A model generated the notes under the pieces. It made no database searches. It was not told the origin of the DNA and saw only the letters and a list, made by a program, of their open reading frames with translations. Below are positions 44,600 through 56,419 of a stretch of 64,000 nucleotides of DNA, piece after piece. The position numbers and the translations under genes are program-made. Position 1 is the stretch's first letter. Each line of letters opens with the position of its first letter. The DNA is from Coptis chinensis (Eukaryota > Streptophyta > Magnoliopsida > Ranunculales > Ranunculaceae), in assembly GCA_015680905.1 (NCBI GenBank), contig CM027377.1, positions 38,278,501-38,342,500 of the forward strand, in the 5' to 3' direction.

Positions 44600-45116
44600 C
44601 TTGGCTTGCTCCACCATCATCCTTTGTCAAGATTAATATGGATATAGCTTTTTATTCGGAAATTAAACCTGTTGATATTGGTTATGTTATGAGAGATGAC
44701 AATGGAATTTTCTTAGTAGCAGGTACCAGCAGAGCATGTGGAAGAAACGCCGAGGAGGGAGAGAGCCGAGGGCTCAAATGCGCCATCCAATGGGCGTATG
44801 TCTTAGGCTACAACAAGATTATCATTGAAACGGATTGCAAAACAGTAGCTGACTTTTGGAATCACCAGGCTACTAACGTCGGGAGGATAGCCGCTAATAT
44901 AATTATAGATGCACAGTACTACATCTCCTCTTTTGATTCCCTAAGTATAACACATGTAGATAGATCGTGTAATAAGATTAAGCCCATCCGTTAGCGACCC
45001 GGTGCTCATGATCTCGAGAGACTGCATTTTTGGGAGATGGAAGCACCCACTTGGTTACTAGGACTATTGCAGGAGGAACTTATAACATGTAATATTCAGG
45101 TGCCTGACGCACTTTA
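44600..45116 (+). pseudogene. RNase H-like (RVT_3) domain fragment
   Basis: RVT_3 domains occur at the ends of plant LINE polyproteins and as stand-alone relics. The frame reads WLAPPSSFVKINMD at about 44600, then VMRDDNGIF, then EEGESRGLKCAIQWAYVLGY, then IIIETDCKTVADFWN, then SITHVDRSCNKI. The core Asp/Glu positions of the fold (NMD, ESR, ETDC) are visible. A stop or frame change follows at 44992. A further piece with LERLHFWEMEAPTWLL, typical of the end of such proteins, runs to about 45114. No reverse transcriptase precedes it. Confidence 0.75.
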
Positions 45117-45479
45117 GTGCATATTTATATATATATAAAGTGGTTTTACCAAAAAAAATATATATATGGTGAAGACGTAACAGTGCAATATGTCCCCATT
45201 TACTATGAATTCCTTGTAATTAATTTGAGTTTAAATCGTTTAATTATGTTAATAATTTAGTTTAACTTTGTGATTTTGATTGATTTTTCATTAATTTGTG
45301 GTGGTGTTGTTTTCAGTTGAAAATTTGAGAATGAAGAATATTTCTCTACTATAGAGTTTGGTGAACTTGTGCTTCAGCAACCGATTAAAATGGTTAATTA
45401 ACTCCATCGATCTTGTCACGTTTTCTGTTTAGACCTCATTTATGTTTGAGATAGTATTGAAATGTGAATATATATGTTA

Positions 45480-45667
45480 TCTATCTAATAAAAATATTTG
45501 GTGTGGGGCCCGCATATATCACAAGTTGTAGCATGATACTTTCAAGTGAGCTCAAATAGTGTGATGGTTAGCTAAAGACTATTGGGTTTGGGCCTCTGGG
45601 TAAAAAGGCTTAAAGGGTTTGTGACTGTACTGTTCATCCCCGGACCGTAGGCACGGGCAACTCCTAA
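45480..45667 (+). mobile_element. Small non-autonomous Helitron, 188 bp
   Basis: Starts TCTATCTAATAAAAATATTT after an A. Ends with a hairpin (CCGT, loop AGGC, ACGG at 45645-45656), seven bases, then CTAA, followed by T. Both boundary rules (5' TC and 3' hairpin plus CTRR, inserted between A and T) are met. The stem region GTAGGCACGGG is shared with the terminus at 1348, so the two are probably related families. No coding capacity. Confidence 0.7.
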
Positions 45668-46250
45668 TTTATAATAAATCTTCCACTAATGGCTAACTTC
45701 TTTCTGCTTTCGATCTGTTCACTTCTGAAAGTGAAGAGTCTGGAGGACTATATATGTTCTTTGAAAATGGACGATGATTCCCTATGTTTAGGTTATATGG
45801 TAGTGTTTGAAGACCAACACGATGCCTCTAATTTCTTTTATATGTTGCAAGTTTTTTTAGAGGAATTGGTTGATGGTCCCTTTTTCAATTGAAATAAGTA
45901 AAATAGGCATAAAGATTTTGGAATACAATTCATAAACATGCCTATCTAATGTATCGTCCCATTCTTGTAAGGGGCCAGATGCTTTTTCATTCAGAGAAAT
46001 TATATATACCTAGTTTTGCTCACCATAGTTATAAATTTATCTAGATTTCTGTCTTTATTGGTTAGTCACATGAAATAATCAACATAGAATTGGATGACAT
46101 ACAATAGTAACAATACTAACAAAATAATAAAACATAGAATTTGTTAGTAAACAATTGTTATGTAGTGAATAAAACATAGAATTTGTTATGTAACATTTAT
46201 AATTAAGTTCTACCGTGTCTGTTTTTTCTAAAAATATCATTCATGATTGT
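45668..46250. other. No gene recognised
   Basis: A 67-residue frame at 45689-45892 has no recognisable domain. A short ACATAGAATTTGTTA motif is repeated near 46130-46190. Otherwise AT-rich. Confidence 0.4.
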
Positions 46251-48183
46251 TGTCACAACCCGAATTTCTAAACAATAACAAAGTGAATATTTGAAATATA
46301 AAAATCTTAAACATCACTAGGTTCACTTGTTTAGAAACCCAGACTATGACAGAGGATACTACACATACAAAACCCTAACAGCCATGTTATAAAAGAATCA
46401 ACTTAAAAAAAAATATAATCTCAATAATTATCCGCAACTTCTTTATTAAGATAACATCCTTCCAAATAAAACATCAAACAAACTCTCAATATAAAATTCC
46501 TCACTACCATGTTCTCATGCCATGAAAAAGGTAAACTACGTTATTACATCCTTCCAATAAAGAATCAGACCTAAAAGAAAACTAACGGACTGCTCCAGGC
46601 ACGAATCCCAATCACACGCCGCGATTCCACTGCCTACCACCTATGTTCCCAAGAACACACCCACGTTGCCAAAACAAAGCAAACATGGGTCGACAAAATG
46701 GAATTTGCTGGTATGAGTAGACTAACTACATATAAGCATTTCAAACTTTACTTATCCAACTAACACTTTAAATCTATCATAACCTAATCATTCTCAGCTT
46801 GGAAGACAGGTAGTTCCGTCATCTCAACCGGCATAGTTTCTTCCCAAGCAAAACTTTCATTTTATTAACTTTCATTTTATTAACTCATTCTAATAACTCC
46901 TTTTAATATATAAATAATTGAATTACACTTACCGATATCCGTCGCGGTATAAGGGTAGGACCGCGTCCCTGCACAAAATATTATTAAGTCCTATCCTCCT
47001 GCAAAAGAAAGTTAGAACTTGTATATATAACATATGTAGATATTCTATATGTATTCAAAGGTAAACCCAAGCACACTCGTATAAACAAATCAATTTCTCT
47101 TGTCAATTACTCAATTACTTTTCTTATACACCCACCCTTTAGTACCTACTCCACGATTTGCACTCCACATATTTGCCAAATCACACATTCCTGTGTGCCT
47201 CTCTCCCACCGAATACCACAATATCATAGCCATCTTTGGGCTTTCATACACATATTTCACAGCCTCTTTGGGCACAAAAACTCAGGTCATTCATGGCACA
47301 TTCAATGAATACCTTAAGTCATTCCCGCCACATTCAAAGAATACCTATCATATCACTAACGGGCCATTCATGGCACATTCAATGAATGCCCTGGGTCATT
47401 CCTGCCACATTCAAGGAATACCCAATCCTACATTCCCGTACACTCAAGGAATACAACTAACCCGCAAGGCGAATACCTTAGTTCTTCTTTAGGGGCGGGT
47501 CCACAAACACGGTCATTCATGGCACATTCAATGAATACTCGGGTCATTCATGGCACATTCAATGAATACCCTTATATAACACTAACGGGCTATTTATGGC
47601 ACATTCAATAAATGCCCACCTAACATATGACATCATCAGTCATAAAACTCAATTCCAAAACTTGAGGCGTGGAGAGTTCTAAAAGGGTGCGGTAAGTTTT
47701 GTTTACGCATTATTGAATTTTATTGCATAACTTATTTAGAGAACGAAGGAAAAATCTTGATTCAATTATTTTTGGTTTACGCGTTATTAATTTCATGAAT
47801 GTATAAGTGTCATAATGTTGTGTATCGTAAAAGACTGAAAAATCACAAAGCAGTAAATACACGTACACAAGTATATTTATAAAGGTCCTAGCCTAAGTCA
47901 AACATGCTAAAAGTCCTAGACTTATCCTAATAGACTGAATCATAATTTTAGGAAAAAGTCAAATTTTCGGGTCAACTGGTCAAAGTCAAAGTCAACTCTG
48001 GTCAACAGCCAACCTTGGTCAACCATGCCTAAACTCCAAAAACCCAAAAGCCCAAAGCACTATGGCCCATAGTCTAACTTAAGTCAAAAAAATAAAAATC
48101 AAAAAGTTAAAGCCTAAGCCCAACCCACGATTTTCGGGCCCAATCCCAAATCAGACTTTACTGTTCATCTTCTTCACTCTTCT
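46251..48183. repeat. TGTCAC-initiated long repeat 1 (LTR-like), truncated
   Basis: Begins TGTCACAACCCGAATTTC, almost the same as the start of the repeat at 61776. About 1.7 kb in, both have a run of GTCAA motifs. It contains direct repeats of TCATTCATGGCACATTCAATG (47230-47620). It is cut by another TGTCAC start at 48184. The style matches long plant LTRs, but no internal retroelement genes are attached here, so the class is open. The frame at 47100-47492 is repeat-derived. Confidence 0.5.
47230..47620. repeat. Irregular direct repeats of a TCATTCATGGCACATTCAATG unit
   Basis: At least six copies of (T/C)CATTC(A/C)TG(G/C)CACATTCAA(T/A/G)GAATACC are spread over this stretch, separated by spacers of unequal length, some containing CACTAACGGGC. 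Confidence 0.8.
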
Positions 48184-51100
48184 TGTCACGCCCCGAGACC
48201 CAACACACATCCCGAGGATGTGGAATGAATCTCGAGGCCGACACCTATCCCGATTCTACCGAAATTTCGGCAGAGTTTCCTTTGTTTGATCGACATTAAG
48301 TAAACCACTAAAACGTCATAAACTGTCGCCATAACACGGAAATCCTAACTACAACCTTCTAACAACCATATATATACAACCCAACCTTCTAAACCACATT
48401 ACATCCATCCACCACTGTGTAAGTGTAACTGCAACTTGAATACATCAAATATTACATCAAAATGACTAGACTATTACTATACAACCAAAAGAAAAGAGCT
48501 ATGCTCATTTATACAAAGACAAAAGAATAACCTAGATTATTTCTATGTGACCCAAAATATAAACTTGACTCTTGTCTCGTCAAGCATAAGGGAATCCTCC
48601 CAAATCACCATAACCGTCATCACTAGGGTTAGGGGGAACCCTCCTCCTCCGCAACCGCCGTCGTGGAAATGTTAAGTAGGATGAGCAAACAACTATGCCG
48701 GTAGAGAAACATACATAACCGATAAATAGTTTACTTATAGAAAACCTTTAAAACATGCGGGGTTTCTATAATAATATTCAAATATTGTGACTATGTATAT
48801 ATACATCACTAACTAGCGAGAAATCATCTCGACATGCTTCATTGATATACAAAATATAGTTTTTCACAATCATCATACAACTATTGTGGCACGTGCATCC
48901 TATTAGAATGGTGAGAGTACGACCGGTACTCGACCCGATCGCAGGGCAATCTCGGTTCAAGATACTTCCCGGTGTGAACCATGCACCGTTGTTTTTCGAT
49001 TTTACCGGCGAGGGGATTTGAAATGCCGTTGTTGTATTCGTACACACAAAATCCCAAAAGCTTTTAGGGCTCGGTGGGCCCTGTGACCCACGACCCCATA
49101 CACGGCCGTCACCTAACTTACGGTGGTCAACCGTTCGACGACCGCAGACGCTTTCGGGATCGACACACATCCAGTGGACTAAACTCTCTCCGGCGCCTAA
49201 ACCTCATCGAGGTAACATGTAACCCCACACAAGCTAATCACCATACTGGCGTGACACGCATAAGCATGGTTATCTAGAAAAGTAGAAAAGGAATTCCGGA
49301 CTACATCCAGTGATGCATCCCTTTAAAGGTGGCCCACCACCTCGAAAAGGTGTACACCCAGTTTTGAATCTAGAAGCTAACGATCTCTCGAAATGCGACA
49401 ACAGTTCCTTCTTTATAGAATTCACGGTTCCTTTTTCTAAATCCCTCGTGATAAACATAGTAATATCTATATATATATATATCTTTCATTATTACCGTTT
49501 GTTTTCAAATACTCTAGTTACATATCTAGTTTTTCTTTTAAAGCTGTTGATTATATAGGTGTGAGTTCTGGATTTCCAAATCGAAAGTAGAACAACCTAT
49601 GACTCCCAAACGGGCGATCATAGTAAATAACAACCGATGATTCCCAAAAGCGGCTAATCATCGTAAATAACACAACCATCCAGGGAACAATCCGGAACCT
49701 CCCACCTAGTTACAAACAACCGGGAAATCCTTCCCGCATTACAAAAAAATCCATCTCTCGTCTCCTTCGAGACAAAGAGCTTAACGTTCCCCAAAACTAG
49801 TTTTTCACTTTTAACAAAGAAAACAATCCCTCGCTACCCGATTTTTACAGAAAACCCATTTCACGCGAAAGCTATCTATATATATAGTTTATAGCGAGGA
49901 AATACAATGAAAAACATGAATATCATATATACATGCATGGTTGATACACAACTATCTATTTCCTAGTTAAACAATTCAAATCATGCATGAAAATAAAGCA
50001 AGGGCTATATCTTGGTATGTAGGTTCCTACCTTAGCAAGCTCCGTTCTCCTCAAGCCCACTTAACGAATCAAGCCCACTTAATCAAATTCACTCGAGATC
50101 ACTCCTATAACATCAGATGTATACGTCGGTCGTTAGAGTTTATCAAACTAACGAGAAAATTCTTATCTACGAACGTCGAAAAGAATCTCGACGCTAAGGA
50201 TTTGGTTTTGTAGATAGCATCAAAATCCAATTCTTTCTCAATGTTAAAATTTTGTTTTCGGTTAAATTTCCATCTAACTACCGTTAGATTCAGAGCTCTG
50301 AGGGCCATTTTCGCACGCGTTATTCGACGAGGGTTCTCTGAGTCATTTACAGCCACTGTAGGACCGCACGTCAACGCCAATCATATCTATCAATCCTACT
50401 AACTATAACGATTTTTCCCAACTCCAACTGCAACAAATTCCACTCTTCAATTCACATTTAATCCAATAATACTAAGTGGGTGTTCTTTCTCACTCACTCG
50501 ATACTCGATGTGATCTTAAACAAGTGTGAACTAGCATCAATGCTCTAAAATAGATTGAATATTAAAATTCTTACCGAAGTCGTGACAAAATAAGCTCCTA
50601 GCTCATTTGCTCCAAAAAAAATCGCTCCACTCTATCGCCTCCAACCGAAAACTCTTGCCGCGATGACATCACCCCCAACTCAATTAATTCCATCAATACA
50701 TCACAAGTTATCGACATCGAAGTTTAAATTATTTGATGGAGGCGAAATCACTCACCTTTCACTTCATTTAAGCTTGGTATGCTTTGAAATTCACTAGCTT
50801 CTCCAACTTTCTTGCCGAATTATACAACCACCCCATTTAATATCTTCGATAACACATCCAATCCATTGAAACGAAGTTTAAACTAATTGTTTGAAACAAA
50901 ATTACTCACCTTCGAAAAAACACGACGCCGAGTCAAATAAATTTTCGAATCTCCATACTCGCAAGCGTTCTTGTTGTGGAGGAGGATTGGCTCGAATTGA
51001 GGTTTTAATCACCTAATTTGAGAGAATTTGAGTTTCTCTCACCTAGGGTTTAAAGGATGCGGTGGGGAAGAAGAGGTGCGATTTCTGTTTTCGTGATTTC

Positions 51101-52596
51101 TGTTTTGGGCCTATTTTTGGTTTAGTCGCGATATGGTCAAGGCCAAGCCCAATGTGACCCAATTGGGCTTAAGATCCTAATACTCCTAACCACCAACTCG
51201 TTTGACGTCGCGTCGTAATCATTTTTCCGGCCCATCCCGCTAAATTTAATCTTCTATATTCTATCTCACCGCAGGCTATAACAATAACCCACTCATGCGT
51301 GTAAGCTGTTACATTTTCGTGCCTTCCGAACGCAGAAAACCGCTAACCGCCATTTTTGGTCAAATTTTCGTATATGGTCGCTTACCTAACGTGACTTAGG
51401 AGTCGGAGTTAAGTTCCAGTAAGTTACGTACGTTTGAAATATAACCCCGACGACCAATTTACATAAATGACCCTAGATTTATTATGAAATTTACAAAAAT
51501 ACCCTTAACAAGAATTTGAGTTTTTACACTTCTCCTCCACCACCAGCAGCCAAATTTCCGGCCACCACCATCTCCCTTCTCCCTCATATCGGTTTGACTT
51601 CTTTTGAAAAACCAAACCACTTTAATAAACGCCAAAACCTCAACTCTTGAATTTAACATCTCGCCCAAAACTAGATCTGAGACAGAATTCCCGCCGCCAT
51701 TAATGCCATTTCCAAGCTTTTCCAAAGCTTTAATAGCACCTATTAACAGCACCCATCCCAATCACAGTTTGATAATTCAACAGCATACACCACACAACAA
51801 CAAAAGCGGTTCGAATAGTTCGCGGAGGATGGGCGTGCCGCCATTAATGGTCGCTTGGAGCTTTCCACAAAGACTCACAGCCCTCCCCTACCGAATCTAC
51901 ACTCAATCCCTCACGACAATCAATTCGCATATAACCCAAAACAACTACCATACAAATTCAATACCACAATAAAGAGTTCAAACGAAATCCTAGGCGATTT
52001 CTCTTGTTGGGCATCGCCATTAACAAAGACACACAAAACTTTACCAATACCATTTCATAGTCTCACGCAAATCAATATGATTAACATGTTTATCAATTCG
52101 ATGAGAAAACAACAACGGAAGAATATCGTAACAAAAAATACTAAGTGGAAAACTAAGTTTTTCTTCGTACCATAAAACTGTAAAACTCAAGGTGAGGTGA
52201 AATAGAAAAAAAATATGACTACTCACTGTTTTAAAACCGAACAGCTTCTCCAAGAGCGAAACCCCGAAAGCCCAACGTATACTGTCGTGCGAAACTAGAC
52301 GATCTTTCTTGTTCAAACCCCCCTTTTTTTTTCTCTCAGTAAAACTCTCCTTTTTTTTTTTTTTCTCAAACTCTCGTTTTGTTTTTCCCTAAAAACTCTA
52401 CGTGAGAAACTCTATTTTCTAGTTTTTAAAAACTTCTAAAAAAAAGGATAACTCTTATCTAGTTATTTACGGGCTTTTATCCGTAACTACTGGATATCCT
52501 ATATCTATTTATATATTACATTATTATTATTATTATTATTATTATCTTTATCTTTATTATTATTAGGAAAAATAAAATAAAAGACGGGGTGTTATA
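48184..52596. repeat. TGTCAC-initiated long repeat 2 (LTR-like), about 4.4 kb
   Basis: Starts TGTCACGCCCCGAGACCC and appears to end GACGGGGTGTTATA, so the outer bases are roughly inverted (CCCC/GGGG). No target duplication is visible and no gag-pol lies inside, only scattered frames without domains (for example 48778-49170 and 51459-51972). It could be a very long solo LTR or a large retrotransposon derivative. AT(T)-microsatellite runs stand near the right end (52525-52565). Confidence 0.4.
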
Positions 52597-52908
52597 ATTG
52601 TTTACTTGTATTATTATTTTTTTTGGTTTAGGACTATACCTACTTGCAAAACATATCAAAGACCATTAATATTGAGTACTTTTTTTTCTCTGCAACTGAC
52701 ACATCAGATTTTTCATAAAAAAAAGAATTCTACGCCATTTTTTTGCAGATTTCAATTGTTCGTAACCCAAAATAGATAAAAATCTTTTTTTATACTCTTT
52801 TTTCAATTCTACAAAACACTCCCAACTCTCCAAAAAAAATTGATCTCTTCAAACCCTCTCTCTTATTCTTCCCTTCTTCCAAAATTAAACAAAGTCAAAA
52901 ACTTCAAG
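52597..52908. other. Upstream region of the aminopeptidase fragment
   Basis: AT-rich sequence with several T and A runs and a pyrimidine-rich stretch just before the start codon, consistent with a 5' leader. If the fragment cluster is Helitron cargo, the 5' end of that element would be here or further left. None was recognised. Confidence 0.35.
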
Positions 52909-53788
52909 ATGATGAACAATTCTATACTGCAATTTCATAAGGTAAGTTAAACTTTCTCTGTTTCCACTTTGTTGGAAACCACTTTCAATTATCTTGATTT
53001 CCTTTTGCAGGCAATCACAGAAAACAGGTTTGTTTTTTTTTTTCCTCCTGTTCAAAACCAGTCAGCAAACTAATAGTTGTCGTAGTTGTCGTCTTTTCAT
53101 TGTGAGAAACTGCACTGGAGTTACTGCACAACCTTCTTCTTTAGAGAAAAAACCCCGTCTTGTAGATACAAAGAAGCCCGAAGAGAAGCTTCGTGCTATA
53201 AGAGAACTTTTTTCTAAGCCTGGAATTGGTATTGATGCTTATATTGTCCCTTCTCAAGATGCCCATCAAGGTTTGACTTTTTTTTTTTTCTATTGTAAAT
53301 AGCTAAGCTCAAGTGCTTTAACTATGCGTTCCAACATGCATATCCAGTTACAATATCACACTGGCAGCTAACAGGTGCATTGATGATTTTGATTAATCAC
53401 GCGTAGTGTAAAACAAGCATTATATTGACCACAGCACGTATCAAAAATGTAAAAACACAAAACATCACTTTTCCTTTTCGTTCTTTGTTGGTACAAACGC
53501 CAGAAAAAGTAGACATGATTATCTACCTACTGCTCCTATATATGCATGAAACAAAACCATAATCACGCAAAATATGTTACATGCTATATTATGAAAACCA
53601 GTCCTCTCAACTCTTCAACCTTTCAGGTTTTGTGATCATTTGGATTGGATTTTGATATACAGAGTGAGTTTATTGCCGAATGTTTCATGCGAAGGGCATA
53701 TATATCGGGGTTTACTGGTAGCGTTGGCACTGCTGTTGTCACAAAGGATAAAGCAGCTTTGTGGACTGATGGGCGTTATTTCCTTCAG
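52909..53788 (+). pseudogene. APP: Aminopeptidase P (X-Pro aminopeptidase), N-terminal exons only
   Basis: Aminopeptidase P removes the first residue before proline. The plastid form in plants has an N-terminal transit region. Three exons are visible: 52909-52941 (MMNNSILQFHK), 53011-53270 (ending RELFSKPGIGIDAYIVPSQD) and 53663-53788 ([20 protein letters not shown], then [13 protein letters not shown]). Splice sites are good: AAG|GTAAGT, TTTTGCAG and CTTCAG|GTTTG. A frame conflict at an 11-base T run in exon 2 and an extra base before its donor break the reading frame. All catalytic metal-binding exons are absent, so the product could not be active. Confidence 0.85.
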
Positions 53789-54826
53789 GTTTGAAGTCAC
53801 TTATTATATTCGTAATATTGGTCGTGGTTGGTGTTTAATGGACAAGAGGAGAGTAGGGTAATATTGTGTGAGCTAATCTACAATTGTGTTTTTAAAATAG
53901 ATTTAATTCACATATGTTAACCATTTTGAGATCAACCCATGTCCTCAGTTTGGACGACACTGGGTTTATGATAGCCTTTGGTTCACAGGTTCAATTCGAG
54001 CTTTAAACAAGAATACAGAAATTTCACTTTTACATGATCAAGTAGAGCATGTAAGAGTGGCGGGCTACTTCATTTAAAAAATATTAAGCATGCCTCTGCT
54101 GACTTAAGATCTCCAATGAGCTAAAATTGCACCCGTCTAGAGAAGGTCTGACCAAATTGCCAACTAGATGGAACAATGTTAGGGAAGAATCAAGTCTCTC
54201 CGTCAGTAGTAATGACCTTGAAGGAGAGTGATTGATCATTGAGATAGGAATTTGACTGCCAATTAGCTCCCCAATTCCTTGACATTGTCAGCCATCCAGT
54301 TTTTGAACCTTTGATTGACACAGACTGATAAATACAAACCCTTCCCCTCCCCTTCTTTACCTTTTATAGTCCGTAGCCTATTTAACTTTTTCCTTCGTTT
54401 ATGGCCATTCACTTTTACATTTATGTTTAGCGATCTTTGTTGTTTAGACTAAATTGTTGTCTAAGTTAATGTATATAGTATTATGTCGTGCTTAGTTTCC
54501 CTACACAAGGTTGTAATTTTTTTTTTTTTTGAAAAATGACAGCCAATGGGAACATTTTTAACGTCTATGTTTACATAAAAAATGGCAGTCGTTAAATTGT
54601 GCTTCAGTAAGTGATTGCTGCATAACTCTATGTTTCTGTAGCACCGTTTCGTGTGTCCTCACCATGCGTCTATCTTTGTGACTGCTGCTTTTTTTAACCT
54701 TATCTCGGGCTTTGCATATCAAACTTCACAAGTAGCATGTCCTGTGTATCCATTGTTGTATTTTCATCCTATTTTTGGACTGATATGTTATGTGATATTG
54801 ACTCTGATAATGATATTTTGTTACAG
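53789..54826. other. No exon recognised between two gene fragments
   Basis: About 1 kb of AT-rich, intron-like sequence. The next aminopeptidase P exon is not here. The sequence leads into the coiled-coil exon by a TTACAG acceptor. Confidence 0.45.
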
Positions 54827-55080
54827 GTTGATGCAGGGAAAGACGAAGTTTTAGCCAATGGGGCATTGAAGCATGAGGAAAAAGACATCAAAGAGCCAGA
54901 AGAGGAAAATGCTTCGGAAGGAGAATTCATAAAAGTGGAGAATGAAGCATTAGATGTGAAGGACTGTCCCCATACAAATGAAGCCACAAGAGATTTGGAA
55001 ATTAAACCATCTGTTAAGCACTTTACTGGCAAGTAGAGACCTTTTGGAAGCCCAAGAGAAAACAAAAGAACTCTGGGTTC
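54827..55080 (+). pseudogene. N-terminal exon of a long coiled-coil protein (At1g05320/PICC type)
   Basis: After an acceptor (TTGTTACAG) the frame gives an acidic stretch, with EEENASEGEFIKVENEALDV followed by KDCPHTNEA. After a frame break at 55027-55036 it continues with ASRDLLEAQEKTKEL. From memory this order (acidic region, EGEFIKVE, DVKD, then the LLEAQEK start of the coiled coil) fits plant myosin-heavy-chain-like coiled-coil proteins such as At1g05320 and At2g32240. Only the beginning is present. It is unrelated to aminopeptidase P, although the two lie in a row on the same strand. Confidence 0.6.
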
Positions 55081-55391
55081 TTTAAAATTCCTTAGTAGTG
55101 TTATTAACAATGTTGCTTATCCTGTTTTTAAAGGCCGATTATATGAAACGTCTTTTCCCAATTCTCAAAAGTGGTATGCCTCGAACACACTCAATCACGG
55201 GATCGACATTGGTATTATCTTTTTTTAAGAAAAGTGATTTGACTATATATATAAAAAATTATTTGATTTGTACTTGACATGTTATATCAGTAATGGCTAT
55301 GTTAGAAATTCATCAAAGCTCATTCTACTAATTAGATATTTATTCAAGGGGATTTTCGGCTTTTGAGTCTTTAGCTATCTATGAAGCAAGT

Positions 55392-55419
55392 CCGGCTATA
55401 GGCCGGGCCAAATGGCTAG
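55392..55419 (+). mobile_element. Helitron 3' terminus (plus orientation)
   Basis: A 5-bp GC-rich stem (CCGGC, loop TATAG, GCCGG) is followed by nine bases and CTAG at 55416-55419. The next base is T. These are the canonical features of a Helitron 3' end. The two gene fragments at 52909-55080 lie upstream in the same orientation, as expected for captured cargo. The 5' end was not identified. Confidence 0.6.
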
Positions 55420-55428
55420 TTATACATA

Positions 55429-56410
55429 GAGACCAGATCTTCTCCGCCCGCGGGTGTAAAATCTGTCCCTACACCTTACAAAGAAAACTTGACATTTGTA
55501 CAATTAATTAACAGCCTAAAAAGTAGGAAAGCCAAACGGAGTTACTAAATACAAGGAAGTAAAGAAGTTCTCTCTCCCCCATAATCGGATAATCCATCTT
55601 TCTCTCCCCAAAACTCCCTCTCCTTCTCTTTTAAAAAAATTATAGATTTTAACCTTGAAGAAATGGCATTGCAAAACACTTATTTAATTGTGATTGCAAT
55701 ATGCATTGCCTCCTATTTAGGGCAGGGAATCGGGTCGAGTTTGACCTGACTCAAATCCAAATAGTTTGGGTTCGGGTCGATTTTTATATCCGTTTAGTTA
55801 TTCAGGTCGGGGTCGGGGTCGGGTCTATCGGATTCGGATATATTTTTTGGGCTTTTTTTGAATTTTTAGTGTTATCCGATCGGGTTAGTCGGATATAATT
55901 GGGTTCGGATATTAAATTTCGGATATAATCGAGTTCGGGTTCGGATATTATGAAACAATTCGGATTCGGATATAGCCATATCCGATCCGATCCCTGCCCT
56001 ACTCCTATTGAAGTTAAACATAAAGTTTCACTTAATCTACTATACAATTTGTTGCACAAGTTTGCAATTATTAAAAAGAAATCCCAATCTAGGTGAGAGA
56101 AGAGAAAACATGAAAATAAGACCCTACATGAACTCTGAGCTAGAGTCTTTCTTCTTCAACCACCATTAAAAGAGAGAGGGATTGGGAGAGAAAATTGATA
56201 GATTAAGCCACGAACATTCTTGGCTTCCTTCCTTTTCCTTTCCTTTTCTGTTTCGTTTTATTTCCTTTTAACTGTTTTAGTTTTGAAAACAACTTAACCT
56301 CCGATCTGTTAACTTCCTACTAATGGTTGTTAATTAATTGTTTAGATGTCAAGTTTTCTTTGTAAGGTGTAGGGGGCAAGTTTTACATCCGGCGGAGAAG
56401 ATCTAGTCTC
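55429..56410. mobile_element. MULE-type element with long TIRs, perfect 9-bp target duplication
   Basis: The ends are long inverted repeats of about 110 bp, including GATCTTCTCCGCC, CCCTACACCTTACAAAGAAA and CTTGACAT, then ACAATTAATTAACA. TTATACATA flanks both ends (55420-55428 and 56411-56419). The insertion is one base after the Helitron CTAG. The interior is split by an hAT MITE (55718-56001). No transposase frame is present. Confidence 0.88.
55718..56001. mobile_element. hAT-type MITE, 284 bp, nested in the MULE-type element
   Basis: The ends are TAGGGCAGGGA(A)TCGG and CCGATCCCTGCCCTA. CTCCTATT flanks both sides (55710-55717 and 56002-56009), a perfect 8-bp duplication. The interior is rich in GGATAT(A)/TCGGGT motifs. 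Confidence 0.87.
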
Positions 56411-56419
56411 TTATACATA

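Noticed and set aside
48184-52596. Coding potential in the 4.4-kb TGTCAC repeat (several frames of 60-130 residues)
   Set aside because: No domain, no codon-use consistency, and frames overlap on both strands. Treated as non-coding repeat.
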